64,000 nt of DNA from Roseiarcus sp963767245 (lineage in GTDB: Bacteria > Pseudomonadota > Alphaproteobacteria > Rhizobiales > Beijerinckiaceae): contig CAVYDG010000008.1 in NCBI GenBank assembly GCA_963767245.1, positions 13,536-77,535 of the forward strand, written 5' to 3'. The first letter of the stretch is position 1. Every line of letters begins with the position of its first letter. A model generated the notes under the pieces. That model was not told where the DNA came from and did not search any database. It saw only the letters and a list, made by a program, of their open reading frames with translations. Shown one piece after another: positions 9,684 to 17,873 of this stretch. Position numbers and translations under genes: made by a program.

Positions 9684-11069
9684 GAGCTACGCGGGAAAGT
9701 CGGTGACGGCGTGAATCAAGCGGCGGATTTGATTTCGGCGACAGCTTCAATTCCGTCCTTGAACCTTATACCGTTGACGACTTTCGGCAACTGGTTTTGA
9801 CCTTTCAAACGCCGCCAGGTCCTGGACGCGGCCATCACCAGTTTGAACACCATGAGACGCGCGGTGTCCTGCGACAGCGCGCCTTTCATGCGGACGGTGC
9901 GATGCCTCACCGTCGCGAACACGCTCTCGATCGGGTTCGAGGTTCGCAAGTGGTCCCAATGATCGGCGGGAAGGTCGAAGAATGTCAGCAGTGTCTGCTG
10001 ATCCTTGATCAGGGATTCGACGGCCTTGTCGTATTTGGGCGCGTATTTCTCGGCGAAGGTCGTCATCGCCGCTTCCGCCGCACCCCGGCTCGGCGACAGC
10101 CAGATCTCGCGCAGATCCTTGTGCGCGTTGGGTTGCATCGACTTCGGGAGCTTGTCGAGCACGTTCAATGTCTTGTGCAGCCAGCATCGCTGATGACGCG
10201 TCGTCGGGAACGCCTCGTCGAGGGCCTTCCAAAACCCGAGCGCGCCATCGCCAATGGCGACTTGCGGCGCGACGACCAAGCCGCGCGCCTTCAAATCGAC
10301 GAGTAGTTCCTTCCAGCTTTGACCGCTCTCCCGCATGCCCGTCTGAAAGCCGATCAGCTCCTTCTTGCCTTCCGCCGTCGCGCCCATCAGCACCAGCATG
10401 CATTCGGCCTGCGGCTCCAGGCGCGCCTGCAAATAGACGCCGTCCGCCCAGACGTAGACGTAATGGCGCGCCGACAAATCGCGCTTCTGCCATCGCCGAT
10501 ATTCGTCCTCCCACTCGCTCTTGAGGCGCCCGATCACCGCAGCGGAGAGGTTGGGCGCGTCCCTGCCGAGCAAGGCGGCGAGGGCCTCCTGGAAATCGCC
10601 GGCGGAAATCCCGCGCAGATAGAGAACCGGCAACAGGGCGTCGAGGCTCTTGGTGCGCCGCGCCCATTTGGGCAGGATGTTCGACGAGAAGCGAAGGCGC
10701 TCCCCCGAAGCGGCGGCGCGATCGCGGGCCTTCGGCTTTTGCACTTCGACCGGGCCGATTCCCGTCTGGATCGCGCGAACCGGATCATGCCCGTGGCGAA
10801 CCACCCGTTGGCGGCCATCCGGAAGCACGAGCTCCGCGGTCGAGGCCAGAAATGTCTCGAACTCCGCCGTCACCGCCTGGGCGATCAGTCGACGCGCGCC
10901 GGTTCGCAGTATTTCAGTGAGCGGATCGTCGATTGCCCCTTTCTGTCGAAGGGCAACAACTCTATTCTCAGTCATGGCGTAACGCTCCTGCTTGGAGGTT
11001 CGGGTGGCTTGATCACCAACCCCGTTACGCCGCCTTCTTCACACCGTCACCCAGTTTCCTCCATAGCTC
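9684..11069 (-). mobile_element. IS256-family insertion sequence, intact
   Basis: A 1386-bp element whose ends begin GAGCTAYG with imperfect inverted repeats containing GGTGACGG. It is flanked by an 8-bp target duplication CGGCGGAA (9676-9683 and 11070-11077). Perfect duplication shows a direct insertion into the IS630 transposase. Confidence 0.93.
9716..10975 (-). CDS. IS256-family (mutator-type) transposase
   Basis: A 419-residue intact transposase. Catalytic triad regions are VYVWADGVYLQ (Asp), VAIGDGALGFWKAL (Asp) and TSNPIESVFATVRHR (Glu), with the insertion-domain sequence HQRCWLHKTLNVLDKLP typical of the mutator family. ATG at 10975 has AGGAG about 12 bases upstream. The transposase fills the element between its inverted repeats. 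Confidence 0.95.
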   Translation of the reverse strand: MTENRVVALRQKGAIDDPLTEILRTGARRLIAQAVTAEFETFLASTAELVLPDGRQRVVRHGHDPVRAIQTGIGPVEVQKPKARDRAAASGERLRFSSNILPKWARRTKSLDALLPVLYLRGISAGDFQEALAALLGRDAPNLSAAVIGRLKSEWEDEYRRWQKRDLSARHYVYVWADGVYLQARLEPQAECMLVLMGATAEGKKELIGFQTGMRESGQSWKELLVDLKARGLVVAPQVAIGDGALGFWKALDEAFPTTRHQRCWLHKTLNVLDKLPKSMQPNAHKDLREIWLSPSRGAAEAAMTTFAEKYAPKYDKAVESLIKDQQTLLTFFDLPADHWDHLRTSNPIESVFATVRHRTVRMKGALSQDTARLMVFKLVMAASRTWRRLKGQNQLPKVVNGIRFKDGIEAVAEIKSAA

Positions 11070-11938
11070 CGGCGGAATGGGTCGACAGGTTGTCGAGCAC
11101 CACGCGAATGCGCTGCGCCTCGGGATAATGGACATCGGTGAGGTCGCGCATGCAGACGGCGAAGTCTTCCGCGGCGCGCCGTTCGGTGACCTTCACCTTG
11201 CGCCAGGGGCGGTTCACATCCAAGAACACGAACAGGTTCGCGGTTCCGTTGCGTTTATATTCGCAGTCGTAGCGCTCGATTTGCCCCGGCTTGGGCGGGA
11301 TCGGCCGGCGGACCTCGCCGATGAGCTGGATCGGGCTCTCGTCGAAGCAGACCACCGGGCGCTCGGGATCGGGCGCTTCGGAATAAAGATCGAGCACGTC
11401 CTCCATACGGGCGACGTAGTCGGCGTCGACCTGCGGAATGCACCACATGTCCTTGCGCCATGGCTTGAGGTCATTTTCGGCCAAGCGCCGACGCACCGTC
11501 TCGCGCGACACACTCTCGTGCGCAGTCAGCCTGACCAGTTCACCCGACAGCAGCTCCAGCGTCCAGCGAGCGCGGCCCGCGGGTGAACTCGAACAGGCCG
11601 TTGCCACCAGCAGGGCTTCCTCCTTGCCCGAGAGCTTGCGGTTTGCTCCGGGGCGCGGCTCTTCGCTGAGCGCCGCCTCCAGGTTGCCGAGGACGAAGCG
11701 GCGCTTAGTCCGATAGACGGTCGAGCTGCCCGCGCCGACATTGGTCGCGATCGCCTCGTCGCTGGCGCCGCCATCCGCCGCCAACAATATCTGCGCCCGC
11801 TTGAGCCTGCGTGCCGCATGCTTGCCGCCGCTCAGAAGCTCCGTCAGTTCGGTGCGTTCGGTTTGGCTGAGTTCGACCCGATAGCGTACATTCATCCGTG
11901 CCTCCTCGTGTTGAGGCACGCACGAACAGCTGAATCGG

Positions 11939-12196
11939 ATGGCCGGAGTAAGTCGCCCTGCAAAAACCTTCACACTCAGGCAGGGCCAATATCTGGCGTT
12001 TATCCACCTCTACACGCGCCTGCACCGCCGGCCGCCGGCCGAAACTGAGATGCAGGACTATTTTCGCGTCAGCCCGCCTTCCGTGCACCAGATGGTACTG
12101 ACGCTCGAACAAGCTGGCTTCATTAGGCGGCAGCCAAGAACCGCCCGCAGCATCGAACTGCTCGTTGATCCGACACAGCTGCCAGAGTTACTTTGA
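11939..12196 (+). CDS. Small winged-HTH (LexA/MarR-like) passenger protein of the IS630 element
   Basis: An 85-residue protein. It has a LexA-type N-terminal look (LRQGQYLAFIHLYTRL) and a clear HTH (RRPPAETEMQDYFRVSPPSV, then HQMVLTLEQAGFIRRQPRT). There is no protease domain. It lies between the IS630 transposase start and the right inverted repeat, transcribed divergently, so it travels with the element. A role as transposition regulator or targeting factor is an inference. The ribosome-binding site is weak. Confidence 0.75.
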   Translation: MAGVSRPAKTFTLRQGQYLAFIHLYTRLHRRPPAETEMQDYFRVSPPSVHQMVLTLEQAGFIRRQPRTARSIELLVDPTQLPELL

Positions 12197-12234
12197 CCCC
12201 CAATTCAACCGGTCAAGATCACTGTGCCGAGGTA

Positions 12235-12645
12235 CTAGTCGGGCGAAGGCGGCCGGACGCCGGTCACCTGACCGTCAGCATCGGTGACGAGGCGGCCCTT
12301 GGACTGGTCGAGGATGACCAGTACGTTCCCGAAGGGATCACGAACGCGGGCGCAGCGGCCAATCGCAATCTCGAACGGGGCCTCGACAGCCTCGCCGCCG
12401 GCGTTCAGGAATGACTTGAAAGCGTCGTCGACATCTTCAACCAGAACATCGGTTTCGGGGCCGATGTGCAAGTGAACTACGAGCTCGGCGTCGGTGTCAG
12501 GAAGGGCGAACCCGACCGCTTCCGCGCTTCGCCACAGCACACGATGCCCAAGCCGGTCGCCATAGAAGGCGATGGCTGCGTCGAGATCGGCGACGCGAAG
12601 CAGAAGGTTGTCGAGCTTTCGGAACAGTGGCCCGCCGTTGCTCAT
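12235..12645 (-). CDS. VOC (glyoxalase/bleomycin-resistance/dioxygenase) family protein
   Basis: A 136-residue single VOC module: FRKLDNLLLRVADLDAAIAF opens the first beta-alpha-beta unit, VLWRSAEAVGFALPDTDAEL follows, and the second half has EAPFEIAIGRCARVRDPFGN with metal-ligand-like positions. Members bind a divalent metal and catalyse isomerisation, dioxygenation or drug binding; the substrate is unknown. Start chosen at 12645; 12666 is an in-frame alternative. It is sandwiched between IS630 (at its stop codon) and IS1182 (57 bp upstream of its start), so its native promoter is probably displaced. Confidence 0.85.
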   Translation of the reverse strand: MSNGGPLFRKLDNLLLRVADLDAAIAFYGDRLGHRVLWRSAEAVGFALPDTDAELVVHLHIGPETDVLVEDVDDAFKSFLNAGGEAVEAPFEIAIGRCARVRDPFGNVLVILDQSKGRLVTDADGQVTGVRPPSPD

Positions 12646-12701
12646 GCGGAAAGTGGTTCCCCACATCGTCAATGCGTACGAATCAGCTCGTCGAACGCTA
12701 G

Positions 12702-14272
12702 GAGCCTGTCTGGATAATAGCGGATTGTGGTGGCGGCGTTTGCTCGAATCGGATTCTGTTTGCTTATGAGCAAGACCTTCCGGCCCTGGACGATCGATCA
12801 GCCGCTGTTGTTGCCGCCGAGCGTTCAGGACTTTGTCGGCGAGGACCATCTGGCTCGCTTCATTTTGGCGCTTGTGCTCGAGCCTCTCGACCTTGGTGAG
12901 ATCGAAGCCGCGTATGCGAGCGAGCGCGGGCAGCCGCCGTTTGACCCGGCGATGATGACGGCGCTGTTGCTGTACGGCTATTGCAACGGCGTCTACTCGT
13001 CGCGCCGGATCGCCAAGGCGGCGCGCGAACGGGTCGACTTCCTGAGCATTGTCGGGCTCGATCCGCCGGATTTTCGCACCGTCTCTGACTTCCGCAAGCG
13101 GCACTTGAAGGTGCTTGCGGGACTGTTCGGGCAAGTTCTCAAGCTGTGCGAACAGGCGGGACTTGTGAAGCTCGGCCATGTCGCGCTCGACGGGACGAAG
13201 ATCAAGGCGAACGCCTCCAAGCACAAGGCGATGAGCTACGAGCGCATGGAGAAGCGTGCGGCGGAGCTCGAGGCCGAGGTCGAGCGGTGGCTGAGCGCAG
13301 CCGAGGCTGCGGACGCCGAGGAAGACAGAGCCTTCGGCCGCGACAAGAGCGGCGAGGAGCTGCCCAAATGGGTCGCCGACAAGAAGAAGCGCGTCGAGAA
13401 GATCCGGGCGGCGAAGGCCGAATTGGAGGCCGAGGCGAAAGCGGCCGCGGCGGCCAAGGCCAAAGCGCAGGCCGAGGAGCGGCGACAAGCCGAGGGCCGC
13501 AAGAAACCGGGCAAGCCCGCCGCCCCGCCATCCGAAGAGCCTGACCCCAAAGCGCAGAAGAACTTCACCGATCCCGAAAGCCGCATCATGAAAACCAAGG
13601 ACGGCTTCATCCAGGGCTACAATGCGCAGGCGGCGGTCGACGCGACGGCGCAGGTGATCGTCGCCCACGGCCTCGACGCGAAGCAGAGCGATCAACATCA
13701 ATTGGCGCCGATGGCCGACGCCATCGAAGCCAATCTGGGCAAGAAGCCGACGCAACTGTCGGCGGACGCGGGCTATTGCTCCGACGCCAACCTTACAGCG
13801 ATGGAGGAACGCGAGATCGACGCCTATATCGCGCCGGGGCGGGCCAAGCACGCCGGGGAAGGAGAAGGCGGCGGCGCCCGCGTCGCCGCCATGCGCGAAA
13901 GAATCAAGGCCGGCGGGCACTCCAGCCCCTACCGCTTAAGAAAGCAGCTGCCCGAGCCGGTGTTCGGACAGATCAAGCAGGCGCGCGGCTTCCGTCAGTT
14001 TCTCTTGCGCGGCGTCGAGAAGGTCGCCAACGAGTGGGGCCTCGTCTGCCTCGCCCACAATATCTTGAAGCTCGCCCAGGGGCGGACCCCGTCCCTGGCC
14101 GCACGCGCAACCGGCTGAGCTTCGCCACCTCGGAAACGGTGCAACGAACGATGGCCGCAAAGCTTCCACCCAACCTTACATCAAACCGGATGCGCGAATT
14201 TGCTGCATCCGGCTCTCCGACTGGCTTGAGCGGTTCAAATCCCATCTCGCCGAGGATTAAGCAGACAGGCTC
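12702..14272 (+). mobile_element. IS1182-family insertion sequence
   Basis: Ends GAGCCTGTCTG (left) and CAGACAGGCTC (right) are inverted repeats. A 4-bp CTAG target duplication is present at 12698-12701 and 14273-14276. One transposase gene lies inside. The IS landed upstream of the VOC gene. Confidence 0.9.
12766..14118 (+). CDS. IS1182-family transposase
   Basis: A 450-residue DDE transposase. The N-terminal DUF772-type domain (QPLLLPPSVQDFVGEDHLARF, written here as two overlapping blocks of the same region) is followed by catalytic Asp in HVALDGTKIKANAS and Asp in LSADAGYCSDANL. Glu lies in LPEPVFGQIKQARGFRQF. Between them sits a long charged, alanine-rich coiled-coil insert (about residues 165-265), usual for the family. 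The ATG at 12766 (MSKTFRPW) is preferred over the upstream 12727. The gene appears intact. Confidence 0.92.
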   Translation: MSKTFRPWTIDQPLLLPPSVQDFVGEDHLARFILALVLEPLDLGEIEAAYASERGQPPFDPAMMTALLLYGYCNGVYSSRRIAKAARERVDFLSIVGLDPPDFRTVSDFRKRHLKVLAGLFGQVLKLCEQAGLVKLGHVALDGTKIKANASKHKAMSYERMEKRAAELEAEVERWLSAAEAADAEEDRAFGRDKSGEELPKWVADKKKRVEKIRAAKAELEAEAKAAAAAKAKAQAEERRQAEGRKKPGKPAAPPSEEPDPKAQKNFTDPESRIMKTKDGFIQGYNAQAAVDATAQVIVAHGLDAKQSDQHQLAPMADAIEANLGKKPTQLSADAGYCSDANLTAMEEREIDAYIAPGRAKHAGEGEGGGARVAAMRERIKAGGHSSPYRLRKQLPEPVFGQIKQARGFRQFLLRGVEKVANEWGLVCLAHNILKLAQGRTPSLAARATG

Positions 14273-14285
14273 CTAGAGTAAGTAT

Positions 14286-14921
14286 CCCCCGGCAAAGCCG
14301 GGGGCTTTATGGTGTGAACCGCTCAAAGCGGTAGGAGGGGTCGCTGAGGCGCCCCCTTGAGTTTGGCGGCCACCTGAAGGTGGCGTTTTTCAGCGCCAGA
14401 GATTCATCTGTTCGAGCCTCTGATCCTCTTTCTCTTGGTTGCGAATGTAGGCGCGGATCGCCTCCTCGTCCCGCCCGACCGTGTTGACGAAGAAACCTCG
14501 GGCCCAAAAGTGCTGTCCGACGAAATTGCGTTTGCGCTCTCCATAAACCCGAGCCATGTGGATCGCGCTCTTGCCCTTGATGTACCCGACGACCTGCGAC
14601 ACCGCATGTTTCGGCGGGATCGACAGCAGCATGTGCACGTGATCGGGCATCAAGTGCCCTTCTTCGACCTTCGACTCCTTCTGGAGCGCAAGCCGGCGGA
14701 AAACCTCGCCCAGATGGCGCCGTAGCTCCTGATACAACGTCCTGCGCCGACATTTCGGAATGAAAACCACATGATATTTGCAGTCCCATGTGGTGTGGCT
14801 TAGGCTCTCGTACTCGTCCATCGGTGGAGTTCCTTTCGTGTGAGTGGCTGCTCACGTTGGAACTCCGCTGATGGACCGCCCTAAACGTCAAACTGCTACT
14901 GCCACCCCGGCAAAGCCGGGG
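14286..14921 (-). mobile_element. IS200-type element with terminal hairpins
   Basis: No inverted repeats, but each end has a hairpin with the same CCCCGGC-AAA-GCCGGGG stem (14286-14304 and 14905-14921), as expected for ssDNA-transposing IS200/IS605 elements. A further small hairpin (CCACCTGAAGGTGG, about 14371) lies just downstream of the gene and may terminate transcription. There is no TnpB gene. Confidence 0.8.
14390..14821 (-). CDS. tnpA: IS200-family HUH transposase TnpA
   Basis: A 143-residue Y1 HUH single-strand transposase, full length. The N-terminal sequence YHVVFIPKCRRRTLY is typical, the HUH metal motif is PDHVHMLLSIP, and the catalytic Tyr helix is IRAYIRNQEKED. It cleaves and joins single-stranded element ends at the hairpins seen on both sides. 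The frame is intact. Confidence 0.95.
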   Translation of the reverse strand: MDEYESLSHTTWDCKYHVVFIPKCRRRTLYQELRRHLGEVFRRLALQKESKVEEGHLMPDHVHMLLSIPPKHAVSQVVGYIKGKSAIHMARVYGERKRNFVGQHFWARGFFVNTVGRDEEAIRAYIRNQEKEDQRLEQMNLWR

Positions 14922-14941
14922 GGTCTCCCGCTTACGCTAGA

Positions 14942-15040
14942 TCAACGCTTCGCCGCCGCGATCACCGGCCCGCATCCCGTGCCCCGGACGATCGCGGCCT
15001 CGGCACGGCCGGCCTCCGCGCCCGCCACCCAGCGCATCGG
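14942..15040 (-). pseudogene. Stray 3' end of a DUF1223 gene
   Basis: The minus-strand frame ends AEAAIVRGTGCGPVIAAAKR, then stop at 14942. It closely matches the C-terminus of the intact DUF1223 protein at 17874 (AEAAIVQGAGCGPVLAAARR), at roughly 78% base identity over the best 65 bases by eye. No upstream domain remains. It may be the displaced 3' end left by an insertion into a DUF1223 locus, or a divergent paralogue remnant. Confidence 0.7.
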
Positions 15041-15091
15041 CGGGCGCGAGGGTCACGGTGATGGGCGCTCCACGCGCGAAGAGTCATTCGA

Positions 15092-15658
15092 TTAAGGGGG
15101 GCCGAAAGCTCGTTTCGCCTGTTCCTTTTTGGCGCGAAAATGATCCTTAGCTAGCCGCATCGTTTCATCATCGTCGATCGCGTTGAGAGCGAACGAGAAA
15201 GCTTTGAAAATAAGCTCGACGTCCGCCCCTATGATCTGATCGGCATGAAGGCCCGCGTCCGAAAATTCACCATCACTGTAGAGGGCGAACTGCTTCCATC
15301 CGTCGAGCAGTTTGCTACTGACTGTCGCGCTGAAATGACCCACTTCGCTCTCCATTGCAGCCCTTGCAACGCGCTCGAAGACATTGGGCGTCAATTGAAT
15401 TTCCTGTTGGACCCTCCGCATCACGTCGTCCATGAGCACCAGAGCCGCGACCGCCATTTGCTTGTTCACGTGCCAGCGTCTCTCCTTTTCCGGCTCGCCC
15501 CACCGTTTCAGGATCACCTTGCCGATCTCCTCCAAACCGAGGATGGCTAGGGCGTAAGCGCTCGCGTGCCGCTCGTGGTCTTTGAGGAACACGGCGTCGC
15601 GCACAAGGCGCTTGGCGTTGCTGATGACCATACGATCATTTTTTTTGTCGTCGCTCAT
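15092..15658 (-). CDS. AbiV-like abortive-infection (HEPN) protein
   Basis: A 188-residue helical protein. The N-terminal part has the AbiV signature: an array of A/L helices (AKRLVRDAVFLKDHERHASA) leading into YALAILGLEEIGKVILKRW. The family's LEEIGK block is present. AbiV proteins are HEPN-superfamily phage-defence factors that shut down translation on infection. ATG at 15658 is preferred over a TTG at 15679. It sits alone on the minus strand, next to a toxin-antitoxin pair, in IS-rich DNA. Function is by family resemblance only. Confidence 0.7.
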   Translation of the reverse strand: MSDDKKNDRMVISNAKRLVRDAVFLKDHERHASAYALAILGLEEIGKVILKRWGEPEKERRWHVNKQMAVAALVLMDDVMRRVQQEIQLTPNVFERVARAAMESEVGHFSATVSSKLLDGWKQFALYSDGEFSDAGLHADQIIGADVELIFKAFSFALNAIDDDETMRLAKDHFRAKKEQAKRAFGPP

Positions 15659-15754
15659 GCGTCCGGGCGCCTTTACCAATTTTCAGCGCCCGTTCCGGGG
15701 GGGGGGCCGCGATTGCCCCGCCAGAATCGCGAGCGCCGCCATCGCCAGCCGACG

Positions 15755-16093
15755 TTACTCGCAAAGCTCGTAAATGTCGGCGATGCGCGCCACCACCTCG
15801 CCCGTGATCACGTCGGGCAACCGCTCGATGCGCTTGCCGCCGCGCTGCTTGATGTCCAGCGTGCGGATCTGGTTGCACAGTACAACGCCGGTCGTCTGCG
15901 TCCCGGCTCCGGGGAGCGAGATCGCCATCAGTCCAAGCCGCGCCGCCTCGCCCCCGCTCGTAATCGGCGCCACCAGCGGCAGGTTTCTGTGATTGAACTC
16001 GGTTGGGCTGACGATCAGGACCGGGCGGCGCTTCTTGATCTCATGGCCGACTGTCGGATCGAGGTCGACGACGTAGACGTCGCCGCGCCTCAC
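15755..16093 (-). CDS. MazF/PemK-type mRNA-interferase toxin
   Basis: A 112-residue PemK/MazF fold: MRRGDVYVVDLDPTVGHEIK, then RRPVLIVSPTEFN with the conserved RP and S/T, VAPITSG, and the C-terminal VLCNQIRTLD (catalytic-loop region) and LPDVITGEVVARIAD. Such toxins cleave mRNA at short sequences. It starts at GTG 16093, overlapping the antitoxin stop (GTGA), so translation is coupled and toxin follows antitoxin. Length is normal. Confidence 0.92.
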   Translation of the reverse strand: MRRGDVYVVDLDPTVGHEIKKRRPVLIVSPTEFNHRNLPLVAPITSGGEAARLGLMAISLPGAGTQTTGVVLCNQIRTLDIKQRGGKRIERLPDVITGEVVARIADIYELCE

Positions 16094-16506
16094 AGCGCCT
16101 CGCGGCCGACCCGCGGCGCGGCCTCCCACTCCAGCTCCTCGTCCGTCTTCGCCAAGTCGAAGTTGCACGAAGCGAGGATCTGGCGAGGCGTGTAGCGTTT
16201 CGGCGTCGTCGCCGCCGGCTCGAGGATGAGGCGCTCGCCATCGGAGGTAGCGCGCAGGACGTGGCCCGCTGAGAGGCGCATGGGTGCGACCACGTCGATA
16301 GGGATGGCGGCCATGAGCGAACCGCCGACCTTGCGGAGCGCCACGCGCTTTGTTTTGGCTGGCATGCGCTTGCGCAGCTTGGGCTCAACTTTCTTAGGCC
16401 CTGCCGCAGCTTTTCTGGACCCCTTCGGTTTGAGGGTCTTTCGCGGCAGCTTGCGCGTCGACTTGCGCGAGCGCGTCGCGCCAGACCTTGGTTTCAGCGC
16501 CGGCAT
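16090..16506 (-). CDS. AbrB/MazE-type antitoxin with long basic N-terminal tail
   Basis: 138 residues. The SpoVT/AbrB DNA-binding unit is at about 58-95 (LRKVGGSLMAAIPIDVV, RLSAGHVLRATSDGERLIL). The C-terminal toxin-binding part (TPRQILASCNFDLAKTDEE) is typical for MazE partners. The first 48 or so residues are a Lys/Arg/Pro/Ala-rich extension not usual for the family. The long form is real: ATG 16506 has AACAGGAGG just upstream, whereas the inner Met at 16365 lacks a good site. An operator-like palindrome overlaps the leader. Confidence 0.85.
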   Translation of the reverse strand: MPALKPRSGATRSRKSTRKLPRKTLKPKGSRKAAAGPKKVEPKLRKRMPAKTKRVALRKVGGSLMAAIPIDVVAPMRLSAGHVLRATSDGERLILEPAATTPKRYTPRQILASCNFDLAKTDEELEWEAAPRVGREAL

Positions 16507-16516
16507 GCGGACCTCC

Positions 16517-16537
16517 TGTTATACGCGAGATATAACA
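16517..16537 (-). promoter_or_regulatory. Putative antitoxin operator (perfect palindrome)
   Basis: TGTTATA and TATAACA separated by 7 bases form a perfect inverted repeat directly upstream of the antitoxin ribosome-binding site. AbrB-fold antitoxins autoregulate through such sites, so this is the likely operator and may overlap the -10 region. Confidence 0.7.
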
Positions 16538-16689
16538 ATCGACGGCGCGGGAGCCAATTCCTCCCCGAGAGTAAACTGGTTGAAACGGCCGAACTGCGGA
16601 CTTCAAATTGGCAAATTGCGTTTTGGGCCAAGCCACTTTGCAACGCGCGTCAAACGCGGGCGCGGCTTTGCCTATAGTTAGCCGATCAA

Positions 16690-17181
16690 TCATTGAAGAA
16701 ACAGAGGTGAATCAACATTGAACGAGGAGAACTGCCATTGGCCAGCAGGGGATAGAATTAGGCGGGCCCTGATACGTGCTTCGCCATTCTTGAAGTGTGC
16801 GGTAGCAACGTAAGCAGCGGTTGTGACTTTGCCGTTTTGGGTCGAGTAGTCGACGTTAGAATCGCCTTTTGCCTCACCGATGCTTTGCATTGGACCAAGG
16901 GATGATAGTCTTTTAAACAGTTTATCTAGTTGTTCTGGGTCGGTCCTCAGAATATTTGGTGACGACCGTTTCAGCAGCTCGTCCTTTGACCAGGTAGAAA
17001 TGATCGATGGAACGTTTTCCTCGAAATATTCTTTGCTTGACCTATCCAAGCGTGTCCCCTGGTACGCGGTGTAGCCGAAAAAGGTCGTTACCACGAGAAC
17101 AAGAACGATAAATAGGCCACCTATGATTTCGAGAAATCTCTTCAATGCGCGTACCTCGTTAGTAATCTTCCCGAAGTTCAA
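16690..17181 (-). CDS. Single-pass membrane protein, hypothetical
   Basis: 163 residues with one N-terminal membrane helix (IIGGLFIVLVLVVTTFFGYTAY) and an outward soluble domain of about 125 residues. The latter includes ISTWSKDELLKRSSPN and TTAAYVATAHFKNGEARIRA. The shape recalls small periplasmic-anchored domains, but I do not recognise the family. Codon use is less GC-rich than in neighbours, which together with the AbiV/MazF context suggests transfer. The first ATG is used. Confidence 0.65.
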   Translation of the reverse strand: MNFGKITNEVRALKRFLEIIGGLFIVLVLVVTTFFGYTAYQGTRLDRSSKEYFEENVPSIISTWSKDELLKRSSPNILRTDPEQLDKLFKRLSSLGPMQSIGEAKGDSNVDYSTQNGKVTTAAYVATAHFKNGEARIRARLILSPAGQWQFSSFNVDSPLFLQ

Positions 17182-17873
17182 TTACTAGGACGCCGATTAG
17201 TAGTCCGTCGGCTTTATCCGGATCTATGTGGACCGTGAGCCATATTAGTTTTGACGACGCGTGGCGCTGAGCAACGACCAAAGCAAACAATGACGGCCAC
17301 CAAAAAATCGGGTATCTTGGTCAGGAATTTAAATCAGTGTGTGTTATAAGCAATAGGCCGCTACTCGGTCATGGCGTCACATAGCCTCGAACTGGTCGAG
17401 TGCGCTGGCGCGTCCTGCGCGGCGCTCTTTTCCTGAGATCAAGCTGAAGATTTTGCAGAGGGTCGATTTGACCTGTTCGCCAGGCCCGCCGGGCAAATGT
17501 CGCCTATTTGCGCGAAGCACCCACCCGCCGATTGGGTATCGGGTTGCGCCGCGTCGGCGGCCCGCTTGAGGGCAAAGCGCCGAGCCATGCGCACGCAACA
17601 TTCCTGACGAGCCCTTTCGCCGATTCGAGGCAATTGTGGCGAGGCGCCACGCGGCGCCTGCTCCGGTCCCTGTTCTTCGATTTTATTCTCCCTGTTCGGC
17701 GGCAAAAAAGGCCCTGTTGGCAGGCAGGAATTGTGGCGGAGGCGGCGAGCAATAGCCCATGCAGTCAGCGCATGACGTCCGCATTTCGCCGTGAAATTGC
17801 CCGGAAGCCGGGCACGCGGGGTCCTCGCGCCGGTTTAAAGGATAGCGCCTGATCCGCCCGTCCGCACGCGAGT
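17182..17873. other. Intergenic, no supported gene
   Basis: 692 bases. The left part (17182-17370) is relatively AT-rich; the rest is GC-rich with only out-of-context short frames. Two copies of an AATTGTGGCG(A/G)AGGCG-like stretch occur near 17633 and 17732. I see no RNA gene, and no conserved protein. Confidence 0.5.

Larger units (their letters stand above)
9341..11895 (-). pseudogene. IS630-family transposase, split by IS256
   Basis: The N-terminal part (11895 to 11078) has an HTH region (SQTERTELTELLSGG, ATNVGAGSSTVYRTKRRF) and the catalytic sequences VVCFDESPIQ and RVVLDNLSTHSAG. The C-terminal part (9675 to 9341) resumes with FHYVPKHASWLNMVEIE (catalytic Glu) and INWMFTTQKARAKMGR. The break coincides exactly with the IS256 insertion and its 8-bp duplication. 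Start ATG at 11895 has GAGGAGG upstream. The protein would be about 350 residues if rejoined. Confidence 0.92.
9342..12237 (-). mobile_element. IS630-family element carrying an HTH passenger gene, interrupted by IS256
   Basis: Ends read TA-GTACCTCG.CACAG at 9342 and the reverse complement at 12237, within CTAG targets; TA duplication is the IS630 hallmark. It holds a minus-strand transposase split by an IS256 element and a divergent HTH gene near the right end. It inserted exactly at the stop codon of the VOC gene. The stop TAG is regenerated by the element end. Confidence 0.88.

Noticed and set aside
12646..13920. N-terminal extension of the VOC frame through the IS1182 transposase
   Set aside because: The extra 425 codons are antisense to a conserved transposase; the VOC domain starts at 12645.
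15698..15707. Run of ten G as a phase-variation tract
   Set aside because: It lies upstream of AbiV but outside any reading frame, and such runs are also a common sequencing artefact.
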